From: Serratia nevei
GTDB taxonomy: Bacteria; Pseudomonadota; Gammaproteobacteria; Enterobacterales; Enterobacteriaceae
DNA length: 64,000 bases
Reading direction: 5' to 3'
Assembly (NCBI RefSeq): GCF_024160145.1
Contig: NZ_JAMYWQ010000007.1
Coordinates: 95,583 to 159,582 of the forward strand
In this document: piece after piece, positions 44,996 to 55,550 of the stretch
Position numbering within the stretch: position 1 is the stretch's first letter
Layout of the letters: every line of letters begins with the position of its first letter
Notes under the pieces: model-generated
The model's input: only the letters and a program-made list of their open reading frames with translations
Databases searched by the model: none
What the model was told of the DNA's origin: nothing
Made by a program: the position numbers and the translations under genes

Positions 44996-46088
44996 TACCA
45001 CGCAAACCCAAGATCCCTGGGCTACCGCACCGGTCGATACCGGCACCGCACCCGCAAACGATGCCGCCGCCAACGCCGGCGACGCCTGGTCCAGCGCGCC
45101 AGCTACCCATGACGCCGCCGCGTCAGGCGCCGATTGGCTCAGCAGCGCCCCGGCGCAGCCGGAGCACTTCAGCCTGCTCGATCCGTTCCACAAAGCCTGG
45201 GTGCCGTTCGACGCCTGGGTCACGCAAGGCATCGACTGGCTGGTGCTGCATTTCCGCCCGCTGTTCCAGGGCATCCGCGTGCCGGTGGACATGATCCTGA
45301 ACGGCTTTCAGCAACTGCTGCTGGGCATGCCGGCGCCGATCGCTATCCTGGTGTTCTCGCTGCTCGCCTGGCAGGTCTCGGGCCTCGGCATGGGCGCCGC
45401 CACGCTGCTCTCCCTGATCGCCATCGGCGCCATCGGTGCCTGGTCGCAGGCGATGGTCACGCTGGCGCTGGTGCTGACCGCGCTGTTCTTCTGCATTCTT
45501 ATCGGCCTGCCGCTCGGCATCTGGCTGGCACGCAGCAAGCATGCCGCCAGGGTGATTAGACCGCTGCTCGACGCCATGCAGACCACCCCGGCCTTCGTCT
45601 ACCTGGTGCCGATCGTCATGCTGTTCGGCATCGGCAACGTGCCGGGCGTGGTGGTGACCATCATCTTCGCGCTGCCGCCGATCGTGCGTCTGACCCTTCT
45701 CGGCATCAAGCAGGTGCCGGAGGATCTGATCGAAGCCGCCGAATCCTTCGGCGCCAGCCCGCGCCAGCTGCTGTTCAAGGTGCAGTTGCCGCTGGCGATG
45801 CCGACCATCATGGCCGGCGTGAACCAGACGCTGATGTTGGCGCTGTCGATGGTCGTCATTGCCTCGATGATCGCCGTCGGCGGCCTGGGCCAAATGGTGC
45901 TGCGCGGCATCGGCCGGCTGGACATGGGCCTGGCCGCCGTCGGCGGGGTCGGCATCGTGATCCTGGCGATCATTCTCGATCGCCTCACCCAATCGCTGGG
46001 GCGCGATCGCCGCAGCAAAGGCCTCGGCCGCTGGTATCGCCGCGGCCCCATCGGGCTGCTGACTCGCCCGTTCATCAAACAAGCCTGA
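44988..46088 (+). CDS. proW: Glycine betaine/proline ABC transporter permease ProW
   Basis: 366 residues. Long periplasmic-facing hydrophilic N terminus (about 1-100) followed by the membrane domain (helices from about 110) with the BPD_transp_1 EAA motif [21 protein letters not shown]. coli ProW has the same extended N terminus. Second gene of proVWX. Confidence 0.95.
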   Translation: MSDTTQTQDPWATAPVDTGTAPANDAAANAGDAWSSAPATHDAAASGADWLSSAPAQPEHFSLLDPFHKAWVPFDAWVTQGIDWLVLHFRPLFQGIRVPVDMILNGFQQLLLGMPAPIAILVFSLLAWQVSGLGMGAATLLSLIAIGAIGAWSQAMVTLALVLTALFFCILIGLPLGIWLARSKHAARVIRPLLDAMQTTPAFVYLVPIVMLFGIGNVPGVVVTIIFALPPIVRLTLLGIKQVPEDLIEAAESFGASPRQLLFKVQLPLAMPTIMAGVNQTLMLALSMVVIASMIAVGGLGQMVLRGIGRLDMGLAAVGGVGIVILAIILDRLTQSLGRDRRSKGLGRWYRRGPIGLLTRPFIKQA

Positions 46089-46157
46089 CGCTTTGCCAGC
46101 CGGCGGCTGCGGCCCCGGCGGGCGATGACACCACCACATCGAAAGAGGGGAAACACT

Positions 46158-47159
46158 ATGCGCACCACGGGCATCTGGGCTCTCGCCCTGACGACGCTGA
46201 TTGGCTCACACAGCGTGAGCGCGGCAGATTTACCCGGCAAGGGGATCGCGGTACAGCCGGTGCAAAGCACCATTTCCGAAGAGACGTTCCAGACGCTGCT
46301 GGTCAGCAAGGCGCTGGAAAAATTGGGTTACGACGTGAAGGAACCGCGAGAAGTGGATTACAACGTCGCCTACACCTCGATCGCCTCCGGCGACGCGACC
46401 TTTATCGCGGTCAACTGGGATCCGCTGCACGCCGATCAGTACCAGGCCGCCGGCGGCGACGCCAAGTTCTACCGCGAAGGCGTCTACGTCAACGGCGCCG
46501 CGCAGGGCTACCTGATCGACAAGAAAACCGCCGAGCAGTACCACATCACCAACGTCGAGCAGCTCAAGGATCCCAAGATCGCCAGGCTGTTCGACACCAA
46601 CGGCGACGGCAAGGCCGATCTGACCGGCTGCACCCCGGGCTGGGGCTGCGAAGCGGTGATTAACCACCACATCAAGGCCTACGGCCTGAGCAACACCGTC
46701 GAACACAATCAGGGCAACTACGCGGCGATGATCGCCGACACCCTCACCCGCTACAAAGAGGGCAAACCGGTGCTGTATTACACCTGGACACCGTACTGGG
46801 TCAGCGATGTGATGGTGCCGGGCCGCGACGTGGTCTGGCTGCAGGTGCCGTTCTCCTCCCTGCCGGGCGAGCAGAAGAACGTCGACACCCAGTTGCCTAA
46901 CGGCGCCAACTACGGCTTCCCGGTCAACATCATGCGCATCGCCGCCAACAAACAGTGGGCCGAAGCCAATCCGGCGGCCGCCAAGCTGTTCGCCATCATG
47001 AAGCTGCCGATCGCCGACATCAACGCGCAAAACCTGCGCATGCATGAAGGCCAGGCTTCGGAAGCCGACATCCAGAACCACGTCAACGGTTGGATCAAGG
47101 CGCACCAGGCCACCTTCGACGGCTGGGTGAAAACCGCCGCCGAAGCGGCGAAGCCGTAA
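46158..47159 (+). CDS. proX: Glycine betaine/proline-binding periplasmic protein ProX
   Basis: 333 residues from ATG at 46158, with GAGGGG upstream; an in-frame codon at 46125 is rejected because the signal peptide starts here ([20 protein letters not shown], cut after SVSA). Tryptophans of the betaine cage are visible ([40 protein letters not shown]). Delivers betaine and proline betaine to ProVW. Confidence 0.95.
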   Translation: MRTTGIWALALTTLIGSHSVSAADLPGKGIAVQPVQSTISEETFQTLLVSKALEKLGYDVKEPREVDYNVAYTSIASGDATFIAVNWDPLHADQYQAAGGDAKFYREGVYVNGAAQGYLIDKKTAEQYHITNVEQLKDPKIARLFDTNGDGKADLTGCTPGWGCEAVINHHIKAYGLSNTVEHNQGNYAAMIADTLTRYKEGKPVLYYTWTPYWVSDVMVPGRDVVWLQVPFSSLPGEQKNVDTQLPNGANYGFPVNIMRIAANKQWAEANPAAAKLFAIMKLPIADINAQNLRMHEGQASEADIQNHVNGWIKAHQATFDGWVKTAAEAAKP

Positions 47160-47189
47160 CCGCTCAGGGGCGCCGCCTTGGCCGCGCCC

Positions 47190-48068
47190 CTACCCCGCCA
47201 TATCGATGCCGCTGAAATGCAAGAAGCGTTCGGCGATAGTCGACATGGGCTGCGGCCAAATGCAATACACCTGGCGCCGCGGCCCGTCTTCAATCGGAAT
47301 CGACACCAGCGCGCTTAACCGCTGCGCGGTCGAGATCGGTACGATGCCCGCCGCCAGCCCGCGCCGCACCAGATTCTCCAGCCATTCGATATGATCGATT
47401 TCAAAACTGACGTGCCGACGGATGCCCGCCGCCTGAAAGGCGCGATCGGTTTGGCGCCGCGCACCGGTACCGCTGTAGAAATCCACCAGCGGCACTTCCG
47501 CCAGCGCCTGCAGGTTCACCCGCTCGCGGCCGGCCAGCGGATGCTGTGGCGCCACCAGCGCCACCAGCGGCTCATCGGCCAACTGCCGGTGCGACATCGG
47601 CAGCAGGTCAGCATCACCCGGCCAGATGCCGACGAACGCCATATCGCATTTTTGCTGGCGCACGTCTTCCAGCAACGCTTCGCTCATGCCGACGTACAGG
47701 CGGATATTCACCGCCGGATAGTGGCGGTGAAACTTGTCGAGCCTTTCGGTCAGAGCCATCACGTTTATGGTTGAAATGGTGCCGATAGTCAGGGTGCCGG
47801 ACACCGCGCCATCGGCCGCCGTCACCTCCTCCACCAGCGCCTGCTGCGCCGCCAGCAGCCGCTGCGCAGGGGCCATGAAAGCCTGGCCGGCGGGGGTCAA
47901 CCGCACCCGACGCGAAGTGCGTTCAAACAGCGTGCAGCCCAGCTCTTCTTCCAGTTTGGCGATCTGGTGGCTCAGCGCCGACTGCACCGTATGGCAGCGC
48001 TGCGCCGCCCGGGTAAAGTTCAGCTCTTCCGCCACCGCCAGCGCATAGCGGATCTGTTTCAGGTTCAT
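47190..48068 (-). CDS. LysR-family regulator
   Basis: 292 residues with the HTH at the N terminus (RYALAVAEELNFTRAAQRCH; QSALSHQIAKLEEELGCTLF). Divergent from the MFS gene, 105 bp apart, and probably controls it. Its 3' end meets a GGGGCGC/GCGCCCC hairpin shared with proX (47167-47190). Effector unknown. Confidence 0.9.
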   Translation of the reverse strand: MNLKQIRYALAVAEELNFTRAAQRCHTVQSALSHQIAKLEEELGCTLFERTSRRVRLTPAGQAFMAPAQRLLAAQQALVEEVTAADGAVSGTLTIGTISTINVMALTERLDKFHRHYPAVNIRLYVGMSEALLEDVRQQKCDMAFVGIWPGDADLLPMSHRQLADEPLVALVAPQHPLAGRERVNLQALAEVPLVDFYSGTGARRQTDRAFQAAGIRRHVSFEIDHIEWLENLVRRGLAAGIVPISTAQRLSALVSIPIEDGPRRQVYCIWPQPMSTIAERFLHFSGIDMAG

Positions 48069-48173
48069 GGCATCTATCTTGAAATGAGATAAATAAAATG
48101 AAAATTATACATTGGTTTCCCGGCGTGCGTTGCCGGATACTGCGCGCCATCTTCTTCCCGTGATGAAAAAACC

Positions 48174-49373
48174 ATGAGCCAACAAAACGCCCATCCGGGC
48201 CTCAGCCCGGCGCTGACCGTGCTGATCGCCATCGCTACCGGCCTGGCGGTCGCCAGCAACTATTACGCGCAGCCGCTGCTGGAAACCATCGCCACCGGCT
48301 TCAACCTGTCGGTCAATCAGGCCGGCTTTATCGTTACCGCCGCGCAGCTCGGTTACGCTACCGGCCTGCTGCTGCTGGTGCCGCTCGGCGATATGTTCGA
48401 GCGCCGCGGGCTGATCGTGTTCATGACGCTGCTGGCCGCCGGCGGTATGCTGATCACCGCCACCTCCGCCACGCTGCCGATGATGATCCTCGGCACCGCG
48501 CTCACCGGGCTGTTCTCGGTGGTGGCGCAGATTCTGGTGCCGCTGGCCGCCACGCTGGCCCACCCGGAAAAGCGCGGCAAGACCGTCGGCATCATCATGA
48601 GCGGCCTGCTGCTCGGCATCCTGCTGGCGCGCACCGTCGCGGGCGCGCTGGCATCGTTTGGCGGCTGGCGCACCATCTACTGGGTCGCCAGCGTGCTGAT
48701 GATCCTGATGGCGCTGATCCTGTGGCGCGCGCTGCCGCGCTATAAGCAACACTCCGGGCTGAACTACCCGCAGCTGCTGGCCTCGATCTTCAGCCTGTTT
48801 TGCCGCACGCCGCTGCTGCGCACCCGCGCCATCCTCGGCGCCCTGTCGTTCGCCAACTTCAGCGTGCTCTGGACCTCCATGGCCTTTCTGCTCGCCGCGC
48901 CGCCGTTCAACTATTCCGAAGGGGTGATCGGGCTGTTCGGCCTGGTGGGCGCCGCCGGGGCGCTGGCCGCTTCGCGCGCCGGGCATTTGGCGGACAAGGG
49001 CAAGGCCGGGTTGACCACCACCGTCGGCCTGGTGCTGCTGCTGCTGTCCTGGATACCTATCGCGTTGGCTAAACAATCGCTGTGGGCGCTGATCGCCGGC
49101 ATCCTGATCCTCGATCTGGCGGTGCAGGCGGTACACGTGACCAACCAGAGCGTGATGTACCGCATCATGCCGGACGCACGCAACCGCCTGACCGCCGGCT
49201 ACATGACCAGCTACTTTATCGGCGGCGCCCTCGGCTCGCTGCTCTCCGCCTCGGCCTACCAGCATGCCGGCTGGTACGGCGTGGCCGCCGCCGGTGGAGT
49301 GTTATGCCTGCTCAACCTGCTGACCTGGTGGCTCGGCAAGCGCCACGACCCGCAGGGGCCGGCGACAATCTGA
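48174..49373 (+). CDS. MFS transporter (DHA1-type)
   Basis: 399 residues, 12 predicted helices. MFS loop motif (LVPLGDMFERRGLIVFMTLL), motif in helix 5 region (GLLLGILLARTVAGALASFG). It occupies the place of the E. coli ygaY remnant, between proX and ygaZ, so this may be the intact form of that gene. Efflux substrate unknown; control by the divergent LysR inferred. Confidence 0.88.
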   Translation: MSQQNAHPGLSPALTVLIAIATGLAVASNYYAQPLLETIATGFNLSVNQAGFIVTAAQLGYATGLLLLVPLGDMFERRGLIVFMTLLAAGGMLITATSATLPMMILGTALTGLFSVVAQILVPLAATLAHPEKRGKTVGIIMSGLLLGILLARTVAGALASFGGWRTIYWVASVLMILMALILWRALPRYKQHSGLNYPQLLASIFSLFCRTPLLRTRAILGALSFANFSVLWTSMAFLLAAPPFNYSEGVIGLFGLVGAAGALAASRAGHLADKGKAGLTTTVGLVLLLLSWIPIALAKQSLWALIAGILILDLAVQAVHVTNQSVMYRIMPDARNRLTAGYMTSYFIGGALGSLLSASAYQHAGWYGVAAAGGVLCLLNLLTWWLGKRHDPQGPATI

Positions 49374-49494
49374 TTATCGTGCAAATAGTCACTTAAGAAA
49401 TTTATTAGCGGTGCAGGGTATAAACATTACTTACTCTCTGGTAATGTTCTGGGCATAAACTATTGAAGTCCTATCTACCCTGCGACCCACAACC

Positions 49495-50241
49495 ATGCAA
49501 AGCCAAGCTGCAGACAGCCTCAATCCGCCCGCCGTCAGCGCCACCTTCGCCAATGGCGTCATCGACAGTTTGCCGATCGTCATCGGGTATGTCCCGGTGG
49601 CGTTCGCCTTCGGCCTCAGCGCCGTCAAACTGGGCTTTTCCCCGCTGGAAAGCATTTTCTTTTCCTGCATCATCTACGCCGGCGCCAGCCAGTTCGTGAT
49701 CACCGCCCTGCTGAGCGCCGGGATGTCGCTGTGGGTCTCCGCGTTGACGGTGATGGCGATGGACGTGCGCCACCTGCTGTACGGCCCGGCGCTGCGCCAC
49801 CGCATCGTCTCGCGCATGTCGCCCGGTAAAACGGCGCTGTGGGCCTTTGGCCTGACCGATGAGGTGTTCGCCGCCGCCACCGCCAAACTGCTGCGCAACC
49901 ACCGCAGCTGGAGCGAAAACTGGATGCTGGGCATCGCGCTCTGTTCCTGGCTCTCCTGGGTGGCCGGCACCGCGCTCGGCGCGCTGTTCGGCAACGGCCC
50001 GCTGGAGCAGTTCCCGGTGATCGAAGCCTCGCTGGCCTTCATGCTGCCGGCGCTGTTTCTCAGTTTCCTGCTGGCCGCTTTCCGGCGCCCGCAGAGCCTG
50101 ACTATCGCCGCCGCGCTGGCCGGCGCGCTGCTCGGCGTGGTGCTGTTCTCCATTCCGGTCGCCATTTTGGCCGGCATCGGCGCCGGCTGCGTCGCCGCCC
50201 TGTTCCAGCCCGCCCCTGCGGAGGCCAACCATGAACACTGA
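49495..50241 (+). CDS. ygaZ: Branched-chain amino acid exporter large subunit YgaZ (AzlC family)
   Basis: 248 residues. AzlC-family motifs VIDSLPIVIGYVPVAFAFGL, FFSCIIYAGASQFVITALLS and MDVRHLLYGPALRHRI. With YgaH it exports L-valine (E. coli). Located between the MFS gene and emrR, as in E. coli. Overlaps ygaH by 11 bp. Confidence 0.93.
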   Translation: MQSQAADSLNPPAVSATFANGVIDSLPIVIGYVPVAFAFGLSAVKLGFSPLESIFFSCIIYAGASQFVITALLSAGMSLWVSALTVMAMDVRHLLYGPALRHRIVSRMSPGKTALWAFGLTDEVFAAATAKLLRNHRSWSENWMLGIALCSWLSWVAGTALGALFGNGPLEQFPVIEASLAFMLPALFLSFLLAAFRRPQSLTIAAALAGALLGVVLFSIPVAILAGIGAGCVAALFQPAPAEANHEH

Positions 50242-50578
50242 TGTGCTGGCGATCGGCCTGGTGGTGGGCTGCGCCAATTACCTGTTCCGTTATCTGCCGC
50301 TGCGGCTGGCGCCGGCGCGCGCCCAGCCCGGCCTCAAACGCGGTAAAGCCGCTCTGCTGCTCGACAGCATCGGCATCGCTTCGATCTGCGCCCTGCTGGT
50401 GGTCTCCAGCACGCCGGTGGTGATGCGCGAGCCGGACAAGCTGCTGCCGACGTTGGTGGGGTTCGCCGCGCTGGCGCTGTGCTTCTCCCGCAGCAAAAGC
50501 ATCATTCTGTCAACGCTGCTCGGCGCGACGGCCTTTGGCATCACATTAAAGCTGTTAATGCTTTTCGGCCCGGGCTGA
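50231..50578 (+). CDS. ygaH: Branched-chain amino acid exporter small subunit YgaH (AzlD family)
   Basis: 115 residues, four helices, AzlD pattern (LVVGCANYLFRYLPLRLAPA; ASICALLVVSSTPVV). The overlap with ygaZ implies translational coupling. Confidence 0.92.
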   Translation: MNTDVLAIGLVVGCANYLFRYLPLRLAPARAQPGLKRGKAALLLDSIGIASICALLVVSSTPVVMREPDKLLPTLVGFAALALCFSRSKSIILSTLLGATAFGITLKLLMLFGPG

Positions 50579-50739
50579 CGCCGCACCCGGCCGGTTGGCT
50601 TCATTTTGGCGTTTCATGCGTCACATCTTTACAAACACTGACAAATGACACGAATTGCTAAATTATCCGCACGGCTGAACATTTACATTATTTGTCACCG
50701 TCGTTACTATCTCGAACGAAATTAATGAGGCCCTAAATT

Positions 50740-51258
50740 ATGGAAAGCTCGTTTGCCCCCATAGAACAAATGCTGAATTTCCGCGCCACGCGGCAGAAAG
50801 ATTTCCCTTATCAGGAAATCCTGCTGACCCGCCTGTGTATGCACATGCAAGGCAAGTTGCTGGAAAACCGCAATAAGATGCTGAAAGCGCAGGGGATTAA
50901 CGAAACACTGTTTATGGCGCTGATTACCCTGGATGCGCAGGAAAGCCACAGCATCCAACCTTCTGAGCTAAGCTCTGCCTTAGGCTCCTCACGCACCAAT
51001 GCGACCCGCATCGCCGACGAGCTGGAGAAACGCGGCTGGATCGAGCGCCGGGAAAGCGACAACGATCGCCGCTGCCTGCATCTGCATCTGACGCCGCAGG
51101 GGGAAGAATTTCTCAGTCAACTGCTGCCGCCGCAGCACCAATGTCTGCATTTCCTGTGGTCCACGCTGACCGACGATGAGCAAAAACAGCTGGAACAGCT
51201 GACGCGCAAATTGCTGGCACGTCTTGATCAAATGGAAATCACAGAACAGTTACCCTAA
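50740..51258 (+). CDS. emrR: MarR-family repressor EmrR (MprA)
   Basis: 172 residues, nearly identical to E. coli MprA through the HTH region ([40 protein letters not shown]). Represses emrAB and binds uncouplers and other efflux substrates. Upstream of the outer-membrane factor gene; probably autoregulated as in E. coli. Confidence 0.95.
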   Translation: MESSFAPIEQMLNFRATRQKDFPYQEILLTRLCMHMQGKLLENRNKMLKAQGINETLFMALITLDAQESHSIQPSELSSALGSSRTNATRIADELEKRGWIERRESDNDRRCLHLHLTPQGEEFLSQLLPPQHQCLHFLWSTLTDDEQKQLEQLTRKLLARLDQMEITEQLP

Positions 51259-51286
51259 TTCACAATTTCTGTTCAGGTACCTACTT

Positions 51287-52738
51287 ATGCGATCCCCATT
51301 TAACTGGAGATTCACCCCGCTGTTCGCCGTGTTGCTGCTGGCCGGGTGTGCTTCGACCGATAATATTGCTCCACAATCCACGCTGATGGATCCGCAGAGC
51401 CTGCAGTTGGCTCAGCCGAAAGTCAGCTCGCTGGCCGTCAGCCCGCAGTGGTGGCGCGCCCTCAAGGATCCGCAGCTGGACGCCTTGATGACGCAGACGC
51501 TGCAAAGCTCGCCAACCCTGCGCCAAGCCGCCGCTCGCGTGCGCGAAGCGCAGAGCGTGGTGGGTGAAGCCAGTGCCGCCAACGGGCCGAACCTGGATCT
51601 GAATGCCAGCACCCAGCGTCAACGCGTGCCGCAAAACGTCAATATGGGGCTGGGGTATCCGCATAAGCCGATCTACGAAAGCTCCAACTCGCTGGGGCTG
51701 AACCTGGCTTACGAGTTCGACTGGTGGGGCAAATACCGCAATCAGGTGAACGCCGCCAAAGCGCAGGTCAATGCCGCACGCGCCGAGCAGGAACAGGCGG
51801 CGCTGACGCTGACCAGCTCGGTGGCGTCCGCCTACTACCAGCTGCAGAGCAATCTGGCACTCGAGAAGTTGTTGCAACAGGAAGTGAACAACAACGAGCG
51901 CCTGACCGCGCTGCGCCAACAGCGCTATCAGGCCGGCCTGACCGGCGTCGACGTGCCGCAACAAACCCAGGCGCAGTCCGACGTCGCCAAGCAGCAGATC
52001 CTGCAATTGCAGTCGCAGATCCAGCAGCTCAGGCATCAGCTCGCCGCGCTGGCAGGCCAGGGGCCGAACGCCATGCAGCACCTGCGGCAGGTGCCGCTGC
52101 CCGCAGACAACCTGATGGCGCCGCAGGGCGAGCTGACGGCGGATCTGCTGGGCAAACGCCCGGACATTGCCGCGCAACGCCAGTTGGTGGAGTCATACAG
52201 CCAGCGCGTCAGCGCCGCGCGTAAAGAGTTTTACCCCAGCCTGACCATTTCAGCCTTCGCCGGCCTGATGACCACCAATACCGGTGGCACCAGCCCGAAT
52301 CTGTTTGAAGCGGCCAGCCAGGCCTGGAACGTGATGCCGGCGATTTCGCTGCCGATCTTCCACGCCGGGGCACTGCGCAGCAAGCTGGGCGAGGAGTCCG
52401 CGCTGTATGACGAAGCGGTGGAATCCTATAACCAAACCATCCTGAACGCGGTACAGGAAACCGCCGACGCCATCACCATCCAGCAGAGCTCTGCACAACA
52501 GCAGCTGCAGGCGGCGTCCGCGGCCCAGTCGATGCAACAGGTGTACCAGGTCGCCAACGCCCGTTACCAGGCAGGGATTATCGGGCGCGACGAGTTGTTG
52601 ACCAGCCAGACGCAGCTATTGCAGCAGCAACAGGCGGAGTTGAATGCCAGCAGCAATTTACTGCAGGCGAAGATAGGACTGATCCGCGCGCTGGGCGGTG
52701 GCTATCAGGCCCCGGCCGCAGCGGATTCGAAAGCATAA
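51287..52738 (+). CDS. Outer-membrane efflux factor (NodT/OprM family lipoprotein) of the Emr locus
   Basis: 483 residues from ATG at 51287. Signal peptide with lipobox (FAVLLLAGCAS, lipid on Cys21), then two OEP repeats (QTLQSSPTLRQAAARVREAQ; LGKRPDIAAQRQLVESYSQR), as in OprM-like trimeric channels. It sits between emrR and emrA; E. coli has no such gene here and uses TolC. Hence a complete tripartite Emr pump is encoded together. The gap to emrA is 23 bp. Confidence 0.9.
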   Translation: MRSPFNWRFTPLFAVLLLAGCASTDNIAPQSTLMDPQSLQLAQPKVSSLAVSPQWWRALKDPQLDALMTQTLQSSPTLRQAAARVREAQSVVGEASAANGPNLDLNASTQRQRVPQNVNMGLGYPHKPIYESSNSLGLNLAYEFDWWGKYRNQVNAAKAQVNAARAEQEQAALTLTSSVASAYYQLQSNLALEKLLQQEVNNNERLTALRQQRYQAGLTGVDVPQQTQAQSDVAKQQILQLQSQIQQLRHQLAALAGQGPNAMQHLRQVPLPADNLMAPQGELTADLLGKRPDIAAQRQLVESYSQRVSAARKEFYPSLTISAFAGLMTTNTGGTSPNLFEAASQAWNVMPAISLPIFHAGALRSKLGEESALYDEAVESYNQTILNAVQETADAITIQQSSAQQQLQAASAAQSMQQVYQVANARYQAGIIGRDELLTSQTQLLQQQQAELNASSNLLQAKIGLIRALGGGYQAPAAADSKA

Positions 52739-52761
52739 TAATATAAGGCTTGGAGAACACC

Positions 52762-53934
52762 ATGAGCGCAAGCGCGGAAATCCAAAACCCGCAGCAACCG
52801 AGCGGCAAGAAGAAGCAGCGTAAATTTTGGCTGCTGTTGCTGACGGTTATTTTCATCGTTATTGGGGTGGCTTACTTAGTGTATTGGTTCCTGGTGCTGC
52901 GTCATCACCAGGAAACCGACGACGCCTACGTCTCCGGCAACCAGGTGCAGATCATGGCCCAGGTGTCCGGCAGCGTGAACAGCGTCAATTTCGACAACAC
53001 CGACTACGTCAAGCAGGGTGACGTGCTGCTGACGCTCGATCCGACCGATGCCGAGCAGGCGTTTGAACGCGCCAAAACCGGCCTGGCCAATAGCGTGCGT
53101 CAGACCCACCAGCTGATCATCAACAGCAAGCAGTATCAGGCCAACATCGCCCTGCGCAAGACCGATCTGAGCAAGGCCGAGAACGATCTGAAGCGCCGCG
53201 TGGTGCTGGGCAGCGTTGACGCCATCGGCCGCGAAGAGCTGCAACACGCTCGCGATGCGGTCGACAGCGCCAAGGCCGCGCTGGAAGTGGCGGTGCAGCA
53301 ATACAACGCCAATCAGGCGATGGTGCTGAACACCCCGCTGGAACAGCAGCCGGCGATCCAACAGGCCGCCGCGCAGATGCGCGACGCCTGGCTGGCGCTG
53401 CAGCGTACCAAAGTGATCAGCCCGATCACCGGCTATGTCTCGCGCCGCAGCGTGCAGGTCGGCGCGCAGATCGCCGCCGGTTCGCCGCTGATGGCGGTGG
53501 TGCCGGCCGATCACATCTGGGTTGACGCCAACTTCAAGGAAACCCAGATCGCCAACATGCGCATCGGCCAGCCGGCGACGGTGGTCAGCGACGTCTACGG
53601 CGACGACGTGGTGTATCAGGGCAAAGTGGCCGGTATCGACATGGGCACCGGCAGCGCCTTCTCGCTGCTGCCGGCGCAAAACGCCACCGGCAACTGGATC
53701 AAGGTGGTGCAACGTCTGCCGGTGCGTATTGAGCTCGACGCCAAGCAGGTGGCCGATCATCCGCTGCGCATCGGTCTTTCTACGCTGGTGACCGTCGACA
53801 CCGCCAACCTGGACGGCCGCGTGCTGGCCGACGTGGTGCGCGACAAACCGCTGTACCAGAGCGACGCGCTGGCGTTGAATCTGGCGCCGGTTAACCAGCT
53901 GATCGCCGACGTGATCCATGCGAACGCCGGCTAA
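52762..53934 (+). CDS. emrA: Membrane fusion protein EmrA
   Basis: 390 residues from ATG at 52762, the E. coli EmrA length. Single N-terminal membrane helix (LLLLTVIFIVIGVAYLVYWF), lipoyl segments (VSGSVNSVNFDNTDYVKQGD; SPITGYVSRRSVQVGAQIAA), and a hairpin coiled coil between (about 95-210). Links EmrB to the outer-membrane channel. Second efflux gene of the operon. Confidence 0.96.
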   Translation: MSASAEIQNPQQPSGKKKQRKFWLLLLTVIFIVIGVAYLVYWFLVLRHHQETDDAYVSGNQVQIMAQVSGSVNSVNFDNTDYVKQGDVLLTLDPTDAEQAFERAKTGLANSVRQTHQLIINSKQYQANIALRKTDLSKAENDLKRRVVLGSVDAIGREELQHARDAVDSAKAALEVAVQQYNANQAMVLNTPLEQQPAIQQAAAQMRDAWLALQRTKVISPITGYVSRRSVQVGAQIAAGSPLMAVVPADHIWVDANFKETQIANMRIGQPATVVSDVYGDDVVYQGKVAGIDMGTGSAFSLLPAQNATGNWIKVVQRLPVRIELDAKQVADHPLRIGLSTLVTVDTANLDGRVLADVVRDKPLYQSDALALNLAPVNQLIADVIHANAG

Positions 53935-53951
53935 GCGCGCGGGAGGCCATC

Positions 53952-55490
53952 TTGCCACAGAAACCGCTTGAAGGTGCCCAGCTTGCCTGGATGACGGTCG
54001 CGCTTGCCATGGCGACCTTCATGCAGGTGCTGGACTCCACCATCGCCAACGTGGCGATCCCCACCATTTCCGGTAACCTCGGGTCTTCCAACTCGCAGGG
54101 CACCTGGGTGATCACCTCGTTCGGCGTGGCGAACGCCATCTCGATTCCGATCACCGGCTGGCTGGCGAAACGCTTCGGCGAAGTGCGGCTGTTCCTGTGG
54201 TCCACCGCGCTGTTCGCCCTCGCCTCCTGGCTGTGCGGCATCTCCAACAGCCTCGGCATGCTGATCTTCTTCCGCGTGATCCAGGGCGTGGTGGCCGGGC
54301 CGCTGATCCCGCTGTCGCAGAGTTTGCTGCTGAATAACTATCCGCCCGCCAAGCGAGCGATGGCCCTGGCGCTTTGGTCGATGACGGTGATCGTCGCGCC
54401 GATCTTCGGGCCGATCCTCGGCGGCTACATCAGCGACAACTACCATTGGGGCTGGATCTTCTTCATCAACATCCCGATCGGCGTTTTCGTGATCGTGGCG
54501 GCGATGGCGACGTTGAAGGGGCGGGAAACCAAAACCGAGATCAAACCGATCGACACCGTCGGTCTGGTGTTGCTGATCGTCGGCATCGGTTCGCTGCAAA
54601 TCATGCTCGATCAGGGCAAGGAGCTGGACTGGTTCAACTCGACCGAGATCATCACGCTCACCGTCGTGGCGGTGGTGGCGCTGCTGTTCCTGGTGGTGTG
54701 GGAGCTGACGGACGACCATCCGGTGGTGGATCTGTCGCTGTTCAAGTCGCGCAACTTCACCATCGGCTGCCTGTGCATCAGCCTGGCCTACATGCTGTAC
54801 TTCGGCGCCATCGTGCTGTTGCCGCAGCTGCTGCAAGAGGTGTACGGCTATACCGCCACCTGGGCGGGGCTGGCGTCGGCGCCGGTCGGGCTGATCCCGG
54901 TATTGCTGTCACCGATCATCGGCAAGTTCGGCAACCGGCTCGACATGCGCCGGCTGGTCACCTTCAGCTTCATCATGTATGCCGTGTGCTTCTACTGGCG
55001 CGCCTATACGTTTGAACCGGGCATGGACTTCGGCGCCTCCGCCTGGCCGCAGTTCGTGCAGGGCTTCGCCATCGCCTGCTTCTTCATGCCGTTGACCACC
55101 ATCACGCTGTCCGGCCTGCCGCCGGAACGCATGGCGGCGGCGTCGAGCCTGTCGAACTTCACGCGAACGCTGGCGGGGTCGATCGGCACCTCGATCACCA
55201 CTACCCTGTGGACGCAGCGCGAATCGCAGCACCATTCGCAACTGACGGAGTTCGTCAACCCGTACAACCCGCAGTCACAGGAGATGTACCGGCAGCTGGA
55301 ACAGCTCGGCATGAGCAAGCAGCAGGCGTCGGCGTATATCGCCAACGAGATCACCGCGCAGGGCCTGATCATCTCCGCCAACGAGATCTTCTGGCTGTCG
55401 GCCGGGGTGTTCCTGGTGCTGCTGGCGCTGGTGTGGGTGGCGAAACCGCCGTTCAGCTCCGGCGGCGGTGGGGGCGGCGGCGCTCACTAG
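53952..55490 (+). CDS. emrB: Multidrug MFS efflux pump EmrB
   Basis: 512 residues, the E. coli EmrB length, which fixes the TTG start at 53952 (MPQKPLEGAQLAWMTVALAM). GGAGG lies a few bases upstream. 14 membrane helices; DHA2 motifs ATFMQVLDSTIANVAIPTIS and RVIQGVVAGPLIPLSQSLLL; a Gly-rich C terminus. Exports uncouplers and hydrophobic drugs, driven by the proton gradient. Confidence 0.96.
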   Translation: MPQKPLEGAQLAWMTVALAMATFMQVLDSTIANVAIPTISGNLGSSNSQGTWVITSFGVANAISIPITGWLAKRFGEVRLFLWSTALFALASWLCGISNSLGMLIFFRVIQGVVAGPLIPLSQSLLLNNYPPAKRAMALALWSMTVIVAPIFGPILGGYISDNYHWGWIFFINIPIGVFVIVAAMATLKGRETKTEIKPIDTVGLVLLIVGIGSLQIMLDQGKELDWFNSTEIITLTVVAVVALLFLVVWELTDDHPVVDLSLFKSRNFTIGCLCISLAYMLYFGAIVLLPQLLQEVYGYTATWAGLASAPVGLIPVLLSPIIGKFGNRLDMRRLVTFSFIMYAVCFYWRAYTFEPGMDFGASAWPQFVQGFAIACFFMPLTTITLSGLPPERMAAASSLSNFTRTLAGSIGTSITTTLWTQRESQHHSQLTEFVNPYNPQSQEMYRQLEQLGMSKQQASAYIANEITAQGLIISANEIFWLSAGVFLVLLALVWVAKPPFSSGGGGGGGAH

Positions 55491-55502
55491 GCTTTAATAA
55501 AC

Positions 55503-55533
55503 GAAACGGGCACCCTGGGGCGCCCGTTTTTTT
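55503..55533 (+). terminator. Intrinsic terminator after emrB
   Basis: AACGGGC-ACCCTGGGGC-GCCCGTT followed by T7. A run of A before the stem may let it also end the opposite yfiF transcript. Confidence 0.85.
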
Positions 55534-55550
55534 ATCCGACGTAGAAAAGA

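Noticed and set aside
48105..49265. 386-residue open frame antisense to the MFS gene
   Set aside because: Low-complexity Gln/Arg/His-rich translation typical of antisense shadows of GC-rich membrane-protein genes.
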